64,000 nucleotides of DNA. Origin: Amycolatopsis granulosa (lineage in GTDB: Bacteria; Actinomycetota; Actinomycetes; Mycobacteriales; Pseudonocardiaceae). How positions within the stretch are numbered: position 1 is the stretch's first letter; each line of letters starts with the position of its first letter. Positions 34,561-43,375 of this stretch are shown here, in pieces. Both the position numbers and the translations under genes were made by a program. The notes below the pieces were generated by a model. It was not told the DNA's origin, did no database searches, and saw nothing but the letters and a program-made list of their open reading frames with translations. Location of the stretch: positions 3,658,001 to 3,722,000 of the forward strand of contig NZ_JAANOV010000001.1 in NCBI RefSeq assembly GCF_011758745.1, written 5' to 3'.

Positions 34561-34570
34561 CTGTATACAG
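34561..34570. promoter_or_regulatory. GntR autoregulatory operator
   Basis: CTGTATACAG, a perfect 10-bp dyad 22 nt before the gntR start. It shares the TGTATACA core with the site at 32549. Confidence 0.6.
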
Positions 34571-34603
34571 ATGGTACGCGGAATGTGCCCGTGCCAACGA
34601 GAA

Positions 34604-34645
34604 CGCCGGGGCGGATACCTGATCGAGTGGGCATCCGCCCCGGCG
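34604..34645 (-). terminator. Terminator hairpin of the AT-hook gene
   Basis: A perfect 13-bp stem (CGCCGGGGCGGAT / ATCCGCCCCGGCG) lies between the divergently placed gntR promoter and the 3' end of the 34663 gene. Only a weak T-run follows. Confidence 0.5.
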
Positions 34646-34662
34646 AGCCGGGGGTGGTGCGC

Positions 34663-35085
34663 TCAGGTGTCGAGCTCGGCCAGCGCCTGCCTGGCCCGCT
34701 CCAGCTCCGCCTCGAGTGCGGCGACCTTGGCCTTCTGCTGCTCGACGGCGGCGTTGATCACCTCGTCGATCGGGATCGACAGGTCCTCGTGCAGCTCCTT
34801 GGCCGCGCGGGAAACCGCCGAGGCGGGGATCTTGAGCCCCTGGGCGATCCATTTCGCACCGTGCTTGAGTTCCGCCTGCCACTCGCCGTCGGCGGTGCCG
34901 GTGACGGTGAGCGTGAGCTCGACGGTGCGGGTTTTCTTTGCCGCGGAGCCCTTCGGGCGGCCGCGCTTGGGCTTGGCCTCTTCGGTTTCGGCGGGAGCGG
35001 GAGCGGCTGCGGAGTCGTCCGCGACCGGCGCCGGCGTGACGGGGGTGTCCTGCTCCTGCGGGGTGGTCGTGGTGTCCAAGCTCAT
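34663..35085 (-). CDS. AT-hook protein (DUF6319-like)
   Basis: 140-residue protein. An acidic/Ala-Pro N-terminus leads to KPKRGRPKGSAAKKTR, an AT-hook (GRP core) minor-groove binder. Then come a beta segment (TVELTLTVTGTADGEWQAEL), a helical region (IPASAVSRAAKELHEDLSIP) and a C-terminal coiled coil (QQKAKVAALEAELERARQAL). It is similar to actinobacterial DUF6319 proteins. An architectural DNA-binding role is inferred. A LexA-like box sits about 50 nt upstream of the ATG. Confidence 0.75.
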   Translation of the reverse strand: MSLDTTTTPQEQDTPVTPAPVADDSAAAPAPAETEEAKPKRGRPKGSAAKKTRTVELTLTVTGTADGEWQAELKHGAKWIAQGLKIPASAVSRAAKELHEDLSIPIDEVINAAVEQQKAKVAALEAELERARQALAELDT

Positions 35086-35134
35086 CGGTGCTGCGGTCTC
35101 CCTCTCGTGGGGTCCGGCTACGTCGCCCGCAGTG

Positions 35135-35150
35135 TAGAACAGGCGTTCGA
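35135..35150 (-). promoter_or_regulatory. SOS-like LexA box upstream of the AT-hook gene
   Basis: On the minus strand TCGAAC-GCCT-GTTCTA matches 11 of 12 fixed positions of the actinobacterial LexA consensus TCGAAC-N4-GTTCGA. It lies 50 nt upstream of the start at 35085. The rest of 35151-35518 holds the leader of the L,D-transpeptidase gene and no other gene. Confidence 0.5.
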
Positions 35151-35518
35151 TAGCCGCTCGCTGGGGTTGGTGCCGGATGATTGTCTCGCGACGTCGGCAC
35201 CCGCCGTTCTGGGGACGCGGCGTCGCCACCTGCTCGCCCGGACGGGTGGGCGGGTGTCGTCCAACTGGGGTGTGGCCGCGCATCGCGTTACACATTTTTA
35301 CCCGATCGGGTGTATCTGCCCCTAGATGGCGACCTCGGGAAATGGCACGTTTGCGCAGCTCTCCCACGGCGGCCCCGGTCAACCCTGAGGTTTGATCACC
35401 TAAGGGGGCCCTGATAGCAATGAGGCTCAAGGTGCACTTGCGGTGCCGCATGTCTTGGGGGAAGCGGCCCGGCCTTGGTCAATTCTTTGTCCGATGTTGA
35501 TCCTCAAGGATTGTGGTA

Positions 35519-36349
35519 ATGCCCATGACGTGCAGCTCGCGCGCGCAGATGGAATCCGCGCGCCGCGGCCGGCTCCCGGTCCGGCTCCTCGCCGTGGCCG
35601 GAGTTTCGACCCTGGCTCTGCTCACCGGAGCGTGTTCCGGCGGCGACAACGGCGACGTGAAGCCCGCCGCGGTGAGCCAGGAAGACCTGACCCAGCTGCC
35701 GGAGGCGACGACGTTCGCCACGGTTGCCAACGCCCCGCTCGACCCGCAGCCCACCGGTGGCGCGACGTCGGGCAAGGTGGTCCACCCGAAGGCCGACATC
35801 GTCGTGTACGACGGCGTCGGTGGCAAGGCGATCGCGAAACTGCCGTCGATCCAGATGGGATCGCCGACGTGGGTGCCGGTGGTCTCGGAGCAGGGCGAGT
35901 GGGCGCAGGTGCTGCTGCCGACCCGGCCCAACGCCGCCTCCGGCTGGATCCACCTCAGCAACGACGCCACCGAGACCGCGCAGAACGACTACGCGATCAA
36001 CGTGAACCGTGCCGCCTTCACCCTGGAAATCCTGCAAGGCGGCAAGTCGATCGGGAAGTGGACGATCGGCACCGGCAAGCCCGAACACCCGACCCCGGCG
36101 GGGCGTGCTTACATCATCGCCTCGATCGAGGAAACGAAGAACACCTACAGCCCGATCGTCCTGCCGCTGAGCTACCACTCGGATTCGCTGGAAACCTTCG
36201 GCGGCGGCCCGGGCACGGTGGGCCTGCACACCTGGCGTGACAACAGCTTCTCCGGCCAGGCGAACAGCGACGGCTGCATCCGCGTCCCCTCGGAAGCGCT
36301 GACCGAGCTCGTCAAACTGCCGCTCGGCACGATCGTGAACATCACGTGA
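35519..36349 (+). CDS. L,D-transpeptidase lipoprotein
   Basis: About 276-residue secreted lipoprotein. A lipobox (LLTGAC) follows the signal helix. An SH3b-like segment (VVHPKADIVVYDGVGGKA ... GWIHLSND) precedes a YkuD domain (AFTLEILQGGKSIGKWTIG) with the catalytic motif HTWRDNS...SDGCIRV; Cys is the nucleophile for 3-3 cross-links in peptidoglycan or for protein anchoring. ATG 35519 is preferred because AAGGA lies 8 nt before it; GTG 35513 is too close to that site. Confidence 0.85.
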   Translation: MPMTCSSRAQMESARRGRLPVRLLAVAGVSTLALLTGACSGGDNGDVKPAAVSQEDLTQLPEATTFATVANAPLDPQPTGGATSGKVVHPKADIVVYDGVGGKAIAKLPSIQMGSPTWVPVVSEQGEWAQVLLPTRPNAASGWIHLSNDATETAQNDYAINVNRAAFTLEILQGGKSIGKWTIGTGKPEHPTPAGRAYIIASIEETKNTYSPIVLPLSYHSDSLETFGGGPGTVGLHTWRDNSFSGQANSDGCIRVPSEALTELVKLPLGTIVNIT

Positions 36350-36450
36350 CGCACTGAGTTTCTTCGCTCTTCCCGGCGGCGGGCGGATGCACCACGGGGG
36401 GCCCGCCGACGGATCATTTCCGCATTTCCCATTTCACGAAAGGTAATTCC

Positions 36451-37251
36451 TTGTCTACGAAGAAGGCTGTGGCCGGCGGCGTCGGTCTGCTCGCGACCGC
36501 GCTCGCCACCTCGGTTCTGCTCGCGCCGACCGCCGGCGCGACCGCGCCCACCACGACCGCCCCGACCACCGAGACGGGCGTCAACTCGGCCTACGCGATC
36601 GCCGCGAAGGGCCTGCTCGGCATCGACAAGAGCCCGTACGTCACCGACGCTGATGGCTTCTCGCAGGAGTCGCTCGTCAAGCTGGACGTGCCGGGCCTGG
36701 CGCACCTCCGCCTGCTCAACGCGGCCGCCGGTGCCGGCCGGGCGCGCGCCAGCGTCGCCGACGTGAACATCGGCCTCGGTCTCGGCAAGCCGCTGCTGAC
36801 CGCTACGGCGATCGAGGCGACCTGCAAGGACGGCAAGGGCAGCTCCTCGCTGGCCAAGGCTCGGCTGGGTGACGCCACCCTGGATGTCGCCGCGCCGGCG
36901 AACACCACCGTCGCCGTGCCGGGCGTGCTCTCGGTCGTGCTGAACAAGCAGGTCAAGCACGAGGACGGCTCGATCACCGTCACCGCCATCTCGGTCAAGA
37001 TCGACAACGTGCAGACGCTCGACCTCGCGTCGGTCACCTGCGCGCCGGGCGACGACCACGACGGTGGCAAGCCGACCACGTCGCCGTCCAAGCCGACCAG
37101 CTCGAAGCCGAGCACCAGCGGCCACACCCCGACGTCGACGAAGACCAGCGCCGGTGGCGGCGCCGGTGCCGGCGCGGGCGACAAGCCGGACGCCAACGGC
37201 AAGGCGCCGCGGCCGACCCCGGTGAAGGCCCACCTGGACGTGACCGGCTGA
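36451..37251 (+). CDS. Secreted choice-of-anchor P-like protein
   Basis: 266-residue exported protein of unknown function with a TTG start preceded by GAAAGG. The signal peptide (GVGLLATALATSVLLAPTAGA) is followed by a beta-rich domain (NSAYAIAAKGLLGIDKSPYV ... SVVLNKQVKHEDGS) of the choice-of-anchor P type, with two Cys (ATCKDG, VTCAPG) that may pair. A long Ser/Thr/Pro/Lys tail could be wall-embedded or glycosylated. A strong terminator follows. Confidence 0.72.
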   Translation: MSTKKAVAGGVGLLATALATSVLLAPTAGATAPTTTAPTTETGVNSAYAIAAKGLLGIDKSPYVTDADGFSQESLVKLDVPGLAHLRLLNAAAGAGRARASVADVNIGLGLGKPLLTATAIEATCKDGKGSSSLAKARLGDATLDVAAPANTTVAVPGVLSVVLNKQVKHEDGSITVTAISVKIDNVQTLDLASVTCAPGDDHDGGKPTTSPSKPTSSKPSTSGHTPTSTKTSAGGGAGAGAGDKPDANGKAPRPTPVKAHLDVTG

Positions 37252-37280
37252 TCCGGTCGTCCTCGGGTTCCCCATGACGA

Positions 37281-37315
37281 GGGGCCTGCACCCACTGCGG
37301 GTGCAGGCCCCTTTT
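37281..37315. terminator. Bidirectional terminator, anchor-P gene / acs
   Basis: A 13-bp perfect stem (GGGGCCTGCACCC / GGGTGCAGGCCCC) has loop ACTGC and is followed by TTTT, between convergent genes. Confidence 0.88.
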
Positions 37316-37322
37316 CACGCGT

Positions 37323-39293
37323 TCAGTCCTCCGACTTGCCCGACTTCAGGCCACTGGAGATCAGTTCCATGACGCTGGAGTCGGCGAGGGTGGTGACGTC
37401 GCCGATCTGACGGTTCTCCGCGACGTCACGGAGGAGGCGGCGCATGATCTTGCCCGAGCGGGTCTTCGGTAGTTCGGGCACGACCATGATCTGGCGCGGC
37501 TTGGCGATCGGGCCGATCTCCTTGGCGACGTGGTTGCGCAGCTCCTGCACGGCCTCCTCGCCGCCCTCGGCGGCAGAGCCGCGCAGGATCACGAACGCCA
37601 CGATGCCCTGTCCGGTCGTCGGGTCGGTCGCGCCAACCACCGCGGCCTCGGCCACGGTCGGGTGCGAGACCAGCGCGGACTCCACCTCCGTGGTGGAGAT
37701 GCGGTGGCCCGACACGTTCATCACGTCGTCGACCCGGCCCAGCAGCCAGATGTCGCCGTCGTTGTCGTACTTGGCGCCGTCACCGGCGAAGTAGTAACCC
37801 TGGTCGGCGAAGCGGGACCAGTAGGTGTCGCGGTAGCGTTCCTCGTCGCCCCAGATGCCACGCAGCATCGACGGCCACGGCTTGTCCAGCACCAGGTAAC
37901 CGCCGCCGCCCTTGCCGACCTCGGTGCCGCTGTCGTCGACCACCTTCGCCGAGATGCCGGGCAGCGGGCGCTGGGCCGACCCGGGCTTGGCCGCGGTGAC
38001 GCCCGGCAGCGGCGAGATCATGATCGAACCGGTCTCCGTCTGCCACCAGGTGTCCACCACCGGTGTCTTGCCGGCACCGATGTTGTCGCGGTACCACATC
38101 CACGCCTCGGGGTTGATCGGCTCACCCACGCTGCCCAGAACACGCAAGCTGGACAGGTCGTACTCGGCGGGGATGTTCTCGCCCCACTTCATGAACGTGC
38201 GGATCAGCGTGGGGGCGGTGTAGTAGATGGAGACCTTGTTGTTCTGGATGATCTCCCAGTGCCTGCCCTCGTGCGGGGTGTTCGGCGTCCCCTCGTAGAC
38301 GACCTGGGTGGCGCGGTTCGCCAGCGGCCCGTAGACGATGTAGGAGTGCCCGGTGACCCAGCCGATGTCGGCGGTGCACCAGTAGATGTCCTTGCCCGGC
38401 TTGTGGTCGAAGACGACGTGGTGGGTGTAGGCGGTCTGCGTGAGGTACCCGCCGGAGGTGTGCAGGATGCCCTTGGGTTTCCCGGTGGTGCCGCTCGTGT
38501 AGAGGATGAACAGCGGGTGCTCGGAGTCGAACGCCTCGGGGGTGTGCTCGGCCGACTGGCCGTCGACCAGCTCGTGCCACCACAGGTCGCGGCCCTCGCG
38601 CATGGGGACGTCGTCACCGGTGCGGCGCACGACGATGACCTTCTCGATGGACGGGGCGCCGTCGAGGGCCTCGTCGACGTTCGTCTTCATCGGGGCGGCC
38701 TTGCCGCGGCGGTACTGGCCGTCTGAGGTGATCACGACCTTGGCCTCGGCGTCGTCGACCCGGGACCGCAGCGCGGCGGGGGAGAAGCCGCCGAACACGA
38801 CGGAGTGCAGCGCGCCCAGCCGGGCGCACGCCAGCATCGCCACGATCGCTTCGGGGATCATCGGCAGCTGGATCGCCACCCGGTCACCCGAGCCGACGCC
38901 CAGCGAGATCAGGGCGTTGGCGGCCTTGGACACCTCGTCCTTGAGCTGGGCGTAGGTGATGTCGCGGGTGTCGCCGGGCTCACCGATCCAGTGGATCGCG
39001 ACCTGGTCCCCGTGCCCGGCCTCCACGTGCCGGTCCACGCAGTTGTAGGCGACGTTCAGCTTGCCGCCGACGAACCACTTCGCGACCGGGGCGTCCGACC
39101 AGTCCAGCACCTGCGACCACTTCGTGTCCCAGTGCAACCGCTCCGCCTGCTCGGCCCAGAACGCTTCCCGGTCGGCGTCCGCCTTCTCGTACCAATCGGC
39201 CTTCGCGTTGGCCTGCGCCGCGAACTCTTCGGTGGGCGGGAACGTCCGGTTCTCGGTGAGCAGGTTGTCCAGCGCGGGGGACTGCTCTGTCAT
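37323..39293 (-). CDS. acs: Acetyl-CoA synthetase
   Basis: 656-residue AMP-forming acetate-CoA ligase, the family's normal length. [20 protein letters not shown] is the phosphate-binding loop, [18 protein letters not shown] the adenylate motif, and [15 protein letters not shown] holds the catalytic Lys, a known site of acetylation by cAMP-linked Pat in actinobacteria. ATG 39293 is chosen over 39320. It occupies the Rv3667 position in the conserved block. Confidence 0.95.
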   Translation of the reverse strand: MTEQSPALDNLLTENRTFPPTEEFAAQANAKADWYEKADADREAFWAEQAERLHWDTKWSQVLDWSDAPVAKWFVGGKLNVAYNCVDRHVEAGHGDQVAIHWIGEPGDTRDITYAQLKDEVSKAANALISLGVGSGDRVAIQLPMIPEAIVAMLACARLGALHSVVFGGFSPAALRSRVDDAEAKVVITSDGQYRRGKAAPMKTNVDEALDGAPSIEKVIVVRRTGDDVPMREGRDLWWHELVDGQSAEHTPEAFDSEHPLFILYTSGTTGKPKGILHTSGGYLTQTAYTHHVVFDHKPGKDIYWCTADIGWVTGHSYIVYGPLANRATQVVYEGTPNTPHEGRHWEIIQNNKVSIYYTAPTLIRTFMKWGENIPAEYDLSSLRVLGSVGEPINPEAWMWYRDNIGAGKTPVVDTWWQTETGSIMISPLPGVTAAKPGSAQRPLPGISAKVVDDSGTEVGKGGGGYLVLDKPWPSMLRGIWGDEERYRDTYWSRFADQGYYFAGDGAKYDNDGDIWLLGRVDDVMNVSGHRISTTEVESALVSHPTVAEAAVVGATDPTTGQGIVAFVILRGSAAEGGEEAVQELRNHVAKEIGPIAKPRQIMVVPELPKTRSGKIMRRLLRDVAENRQIGDVTTLADSSVMELISSGLKSGKSED

Positions 39294-39445
39294 GGTGCAC
39301 GGCCTCCTGAAGTCACTCATCTCTGGCTGACGCCGGATGCACGGTAGCGACGTTAGCCCTCACAACGAAAGACCGCAGCTCTTGACGCTGCGTGCCGCGT
39401 TGGTCACCACACGCGGTCGAGCAGTTGCTGCTGTGTCGCGGGCCA

Positions 39446-39595
39446 CTATTCGGCCAGAAGGGAGTACACGACGGTGTCGCGGAGGCTGCCGTCCGGGCGA
39501 ATCCGGTGTGCGTGCAGGACGCCCTCGCGGGTGGCGCCGAGCCGTTCGATCGCCCGCTGTGACCGCTCATTGCGGTGATCGGTGTGCCAGTTCCA
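39446..39595 (-). pseudogene. GNAT acetyltransferase remnant
   Basis: The minus-strand frame encodes RNERSQRAIERLGATREGVL and then RIRPDGSLRDTVVYSLLAE, which is the conserved C-terminal acetyl-CoA-binding end of a RimJ/RimL-type N-acetyltransferase. The upstream two thirds of the domain are missing; residues before WNWHTD look unrelated. It overlaps the start region of no other gene except the divergent phosphoribosyltransferase leader. Confidence 0.6.
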
Positions 39596-39659
39596 GCTTG
39601 GTTTCGAGGCCCACTTCGCCGCCTCATATGCTCGCGGGTACGCGGCGAAGGAGGTCGGA

Positions 39660-40154
39660 GTGGCTGAGCGGGAAGAGCTCACCTGGCAGTTGTTCGGTTC
39701 GGCCAGCCGGGAGCTCGCCCAGCAGGTCGCGGACAGCGGCTACGAGCCGGACGTGATCCTGTCCATCGCCCGAGGCGGGCTGTTCGTCGCGGGTGCGCTC
39801 GGCTACGCGCTGGACGTGAAGAACCTGCACGTCATGAACGTGGAGTTCTACACCGGCGTCGGCGAGCGGCTGGAGCTGCCGGTGATGCTGCCCCCGGTCC
39901 CCAACGCGGTCGACCTGACCGGCGCGAAGGTCCTGGTGGCCGACGACGTCGCGGACACCGGTTCGACGCTGAAGCTGGTGCGGGACTTCTGCGCCAGCCA
40001 CGTCGCCGACGTCCGCTGCGCGGTCGTGTACGAAAAGCCGTGGTCCGAGGTCAAGTGCGAGTACGTGTGGCGCCGGACCGACCGGTGGATCAACTTCGCC
40101 TGGTCGACGGAACCGCCGGTCATCCGTCGGGAGGGCCAGGTGCTGGACGCATGA
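39660..40154 (+). CDS. Phosphoribosyltransferase
   Basis: 164-residue type I phosphoribosyltransferase. VLVADDVADTGSTLKLVRDF (residues 91 onward) is the PRPP-binding loop; LSIARGGLFVAGALGYALDV is the N-terminal PPi loop. The overall size resembles xanthine-guanine phosphoribosyltransferase (Gpt-like) salvage enzymes; the base specificity is unknown. GTG 39660 has AAGGAGG at 39648-39654. It is coupled to the next gene by ATGA at 40151. Confidence 0.85.
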   Translation: MAEREELTWQLFGSASRELAQQVADSGYEPDVILSIARGGLFVAGALGYALDVKNLHVMNVEFYTGVGERLELPVMLPPVPNAVDLTGAKVLVADDVADTGSTLKLVRDFCASHVADVRCAVVYEKPWSEVKCEYVWRRTDRWINFAWSTEPPVIRREGQVLDA

Positions 40155-40876
40155 GTGACCCACTGGCGCCGCTCCTCGAACTGGACGGCGTGGCCGAAGC
40201 GGCGAAGAAGGCGCAGGACGCGGTCTTCGCCGTCCACCGGCTCCCGGCGAACCTGCGCGGCGGCTCCGCCACCGCCGCCGAAGCATCGGTGCGCGCGGCC
40301 CGGGCATCGGCCGCGCTGGACGGCGCCGACCCGGAAATCCCGGCCGACGCCGAGGTCACCGACCCGGTCCTGGCCGGGGCCCTGCGGGTCGCGGAAGCGA
40401 GCGAGTCGCTGCTCCCCACCTGGCGCCGCGCTCCCCGGCAGGCGCTGGCGCGGATGCACGTCCTGGCGGCCGCGGACCTCGTCGCCGACCAGGACACGCT
40501 GGGCCGTCCGGGTCCGGCGGCCGGTGCCCGCCTCGACCTGCTGACGCAGCTGGTCACCGGCGCGACAGCGGTGCCGGGCCCGGTGCTGACCGCCGTCGTG
40601 CACGGCGAGCTGCTGGCCCTGAAACCGTTCGGCACCGCCGACGGTGTCCTGGCGCGCGCGGCCGCTCGGCTGACCATGACCGCGGTCGGCGTCGACCCGA
40701 AGGGTCTGGGCGTTCCCGAGGTGGCCTTCCTCCGCCGGGCATCGCGTTACCAGGAAGCCGCGGCGGCCTTCGCCACCGGAACCCCGGACGGGGTGCGTGA
40801 CTGGCTGCTCTTCAGCTGCGCAGCACTCGAAGCGGGTGCGCGGGAGGCCAAGAGCATCGCCGACGCCGCCGGGTGA
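40151..40876 (+). CDS. Degenerate Fic-like protein (Rv3662c-like)
   Basis: 241-residue all-helical protein, often annotated vaguely in actinobacteria. Residues 50-60 (ARASAALDGAD) resemble the regulatory helix of Fic proteins. Residues 151-171 (HGELLALKPFGTADGVLARA) align with the Fic core H......HPF-x-DGNGRxxR but carry Lys at the catalytic His and lose the GNGR anion hole. AMPylation is therefore unlikely. It is co-translated with the phosphoribosyltransferase. The Rv3662c equivalence is from position and remembered sequence. Confidence 0.65.
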   Translation: MSDPLAPLLELDGVAEAAKKAQDAVFAVHRLPANLRGGSATAAEASVRAARASAALDGADPEIPADAEVTDPVLAGALRVAEASESLLPTWRRAPRQALARMHVLAAADLVADQDTLGRPGPAAGARLDLLTQLVTGATAVPGPVLTAVVHGELLALKPFGTADGVLARAAARLTMTAVGVDPKGLGVPEVAFLRRASRYQEAAAAFATGTPDGVRDWLLFSCAALEAGAREAKSIADAAG

Positions 40877-41006
40877 CGGCCGTGCTCCCATTTCCGAGCT
40901 GAACCGGATTCGGGCGGCCCGGTGCGCCTGCGGTGCCGTCCCGTGCACTTCTCCGGGCGCCGTCGCCCAGCCGGTCGGCGTCGTTGCCGGGCGTGGTGCC
41001 CCGGCC

Positions 41007-41957
41007 TCAGCTCGTCGCGCAGGCGAGCAGTGCCTCCCGCACGTGCCCACCGTTCGCGGCCAGCATCTCGGCGGCCGTCGTGGAGTCCACTCCGGACAGC
41101 AGGTGCACCAGCGCGACCTTCAGGTCACCGCCGGCCTCCGCGAGCGCCCCGGCGGCCTCCTGCTCGTCCGCACCGGTCGCCTCGGTGAGGATCCGCAGTG
41201 TGCGGCCGCGCAGCTTCGCGTTCGTCGCCCGCAGGCTCACCATCAGGTTCGAGTAGGTCCGGCCCAGCTTGATCATCGTCGCCGTGGAGAACGCGGTCAG
41301 CAGGATCTTCTGCGCCGAGCCCGCCTTCATCCGCGTCGACCCCGCGATGACCTCCGGTCCGGTGTCCACGGCGATGAACACGTCGACCCCGGCCGGCCGC
41401 GCCGACCGCGGGTTGCCCGACACCAGACCGGTTTTCGCGCCGAGCCGCCCGGCCTCCTGCAGCGCACCGAGAACGAACGGTGTGCGCCCGGAGGCGGTCA
41501 GTCCCAGCACGAAATCGCCCGCCCGCACCGAATCCGACATCTCCGCGCCACCGGCCGCCGCGTCGTCCTCGGCGTTCTCGACCGCTTCGCGCAACGCCCG
41601 GTCACCGCCCGCGTGGTGCGCGACGAACCAGTCCGCCGGCACGTTGTACGTCGGGACGAGCTCGGCGGCATCCAGCGTGGCGAGGCGACCGGAGGTGCCC
41701 GCCCCGACGTAGTGCACCCGATGGCCGGTGCGCAGCGCCGCCACCGCGTGGTCCACCGCGTCCGCCAGTTCCGGCAGCACCTTGGCGACCGCGTCGGGGA
41801 CCCGGCGATCCTCGTCGTTGATCAGGGTCAGGATGTCCAGCGTCGGCATCCGGTCGATCTCCGTGGTGCGGGGATTGCGCTGCTCGGTCGGAGAATCGAC
41901 GTGGACCACCTGACTCGGCACCGTCACCATGCGTCTCACCGTTTCCTTCGTGCTCAC
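41007..41957 (-). CDS. murQ: N-acetylmuramic acid 6-phosphate etherase
   Basis: 316-residue SIS-domain lyase that removes lactate from MurNAc-6-P to give GlcNAc-6-P in cell-wall recycling. TEQRNPRTTEIDRMPTLDIL is the family's start, VHYVGAGTSGRLATLDAAEL the sugar-phosphate site, and GLTASGRTPFVLGAL and PEVIAGSTRMKAGSAQK further signatures. The start is GTG 41957, which overlaps the murR stop (GTGA); an in-frame ATG (41930) would also leave the domain intact. Confidence 0.93.
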   Translation of the reverse strand: MSTKETVRRMVTVPSQVVHVDSPTEQRNPRTTEIDRMPTLDILTLINDEDRRVPDAVAKVLPELADAVDHAVAALRTGHRVHYVGAGTSGRLATLDAAELVPTYNVPADWFVAHHAGGDRALREAVENAEDDAAAGGAEMSDSVRAGDFVLGLTASGRTPFVLGALQEAGRLGAKTGLVSGNPRSARPAGVDVFIAVDTGPEVIAGSTRMKAGSAQKILLTAFSTATMIKLGRTYSNLMVSLRATNAKLRGRTLRILTEATGADEQEAAGALAEAGGDLKVALVHLLSGVDSTTAAEMLAANGGHVREALLACATS

Positions 41958-42946
41958 TTTCCGGTCTCTCGCGGCCGCCTCCGGCCGTCCGGCCGCACGC
42001 CGAGGCGGTGCCCGCCGACGGCGTCCCGCGTCGCTTCCAGCGCCGCGGATGCGCTCTCCATGTGGCGCTGGGCCACGCCGATGAACAGGCAGTCGATGAC
42101 CGTGAGCTGGGCGATCCGGCTCGCGGTCGCGCCCGACCGGAATGTCGTCTCACGCGCGGCGGTGGTCAGGACGTGGTCGGCGACATCGGTGATCGGCGAG
42201 CGCGGGAAGTTCGTCAGCGCCACCGTGGTCGCGCCGTGCTCGCGCGCCACCCGCAGCGCTTCGACGGTGTCGGTCGTCGCACCGGTGTGTGAGACGCCGA
42301 TCGCGACATCACCGGCGCCCAGTACCGCTGCCGAGGTCAGCATGATGTGGGTGTCCGACCACGCGAAGCACACGCGGCCGATGCGGTGCAGCTTCTGCTG
42401 CAGGTCCGCGGCGACGAACGCGCTGGCCCCCACGCCGTAGACGTCGGTGCGGCCGGCGTCGGCGAGCAGGTCGATCACGTGCTGCAGAGTCACGATGTCG
42501 AGCTGGTCGGCCGTCTCCTCCACGGCCCGAGCATCGGCGAAGCTGACCTTGCCCACCACGGCGGCCAGGTCGTCGTCGACCGCGATCTCGCCACCGATGT
42601 TGCGGGACGAGCGCGCCTCGGACCGGGCGGTGTCGGCGGCCAGCGCGATCCGCAGCTGGGGATACCCGCCGACGCCCACGGCCTTGCAGAACCGGGTGAC
42701 CGTGGTTTCGCTGGTGTTCGCGGCGAGGGCGACCTCGGTGATGCTGCGGCGCGCTACTGCGGACGGGTCCTCCAGGACCACTTTGGCTACGCGCTGTTCC
42801 GCTCGCGCCAAACCGGGCAGGAGTGATCGAATCCGGACGAGCGGGCTGGTTTCGGTCTCCCGCGCGGCTGATCCGATCTCGTTGGGTGCCTGCGCGGTTA
42901 CGGAATCGGCATCCGATTCCGTGAGAAACTTACCAACCGTAGGCAT
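41954..42946 (-). CDS. murR: MurR/RpiR-family transcriptional regulator
   Basis: 330-residue regulator: N-terminal RpiR helix-turn-helix (RRSITEVALAANTSETTVTR) and a C-terminal SIS domain (TDVYGVGASAFVAADLQQKL, AIGVSHTGATTDTVEAL). In enteric bacteria MurR represses murQP and is relieved by MurNAc-6-P. ATG 42946 is favoured because TAACCT ends 8 nt upstream, a leaderless layout. It lies directly upstream of murQ in one operon. An imperfect dyad around GTTAAC at 43050-43080 may be its operator. Confidence 0.88.
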   Translation of the reverse strand: MPTVGKFLTESDADSVTAQAPNEIGSAARETETSPLVRIRSLLPGLARAEQRVAKVVLEDPSAVARRSITEVALAANTSETTVTRFCKAVGVGGYPQLRIALAADTARSEARSSRNIGGEIAVDDDLAAVVGKVSFADARAVEETADQLDIVTLQHVIDLLADAGRTDVYGVGASAFVAADLQQKLHRIGRVCFAWSDTHIMLTSAAVLGAGDVAIGVSHTGATTDTVEALRVAREHGATTVALTNFPRSPITDVADHVLTTAARETTFRSGATASRIAQLTVIDCLFIGVAQRHMESASAALEATRDAVGGHRLGVRPDGRRRPRETGK

Positions 42947-43049
42947 TTGAGACAAGGTTACCCACATCCTTAGGGATGATCGCAACTCGTGCGCCCCTGC
43001 ACGTCCGAGCTGCGGTGACTCAGTTGCCCGGAAAGTCGCCAACCACGTC

Positions 43050-43080
43050 CGAGTTGTTAACGTCATGAAGTTAACGACTT
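43050..43080. promoter_or_regulatory. Candidate MurR operator
   Basis: GAGTTGTTAACGTCATGAAG followed by TTAACGACTT forms two GTTAAC dyads in an imperfect inverted arrangement about 100 bp upstream of murR. The remaining 43081-43375 shows no gene. Confidence 0.45.
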
Positions 43081-43375
43081 GGCAACTTACTGCGGTTCCC
43101 GAAACGGCCGTCGATCCTGTGCGGCTCGCGTTCGCCGCCCAGTGTTAGGGACGGGTCAGCTCCGATGGTATGACGCGCGTAGACACATTTCTCAACCCCG
43201 ATGGAGCAGCCATGGGGTAGCGCTGCGTGACCGACGACCGCGTCTGGAATTCAACGCGGTGCCGTTCGTGCTGGTTACTCGCCGACCGCGATGCGTGCCG
43301 CGCCGGCGCCCGACGGCGGCGCCGCGACCGAAGCTCACCTGAACGGTCGCGGGTAATTCGGCCGACAGGTGTGTG

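Noticed and set aside
35151-35518. Possible c-di-AMP (ydaO-type) riboswitch before the L,D-transpeptidase
   Set aside because: Such elements precede wall-hydrolase genes in actinobacteria, but I could not match the conserved core here.
39596-39682. N-terminal part of the minus frame containing the acetyltransferase remnant
   Set aside because: Residues before WNWHTD do not resemble the GNAT domain and overlap the phosphoribosyltransferase RBS, so they were left out of the pseudogene.
43081-43375. Short frames between murR and the AmiE-like gene
   Set aside because: Atypical composition, no ribosome site and no recognisable domain; treated as intergenic.
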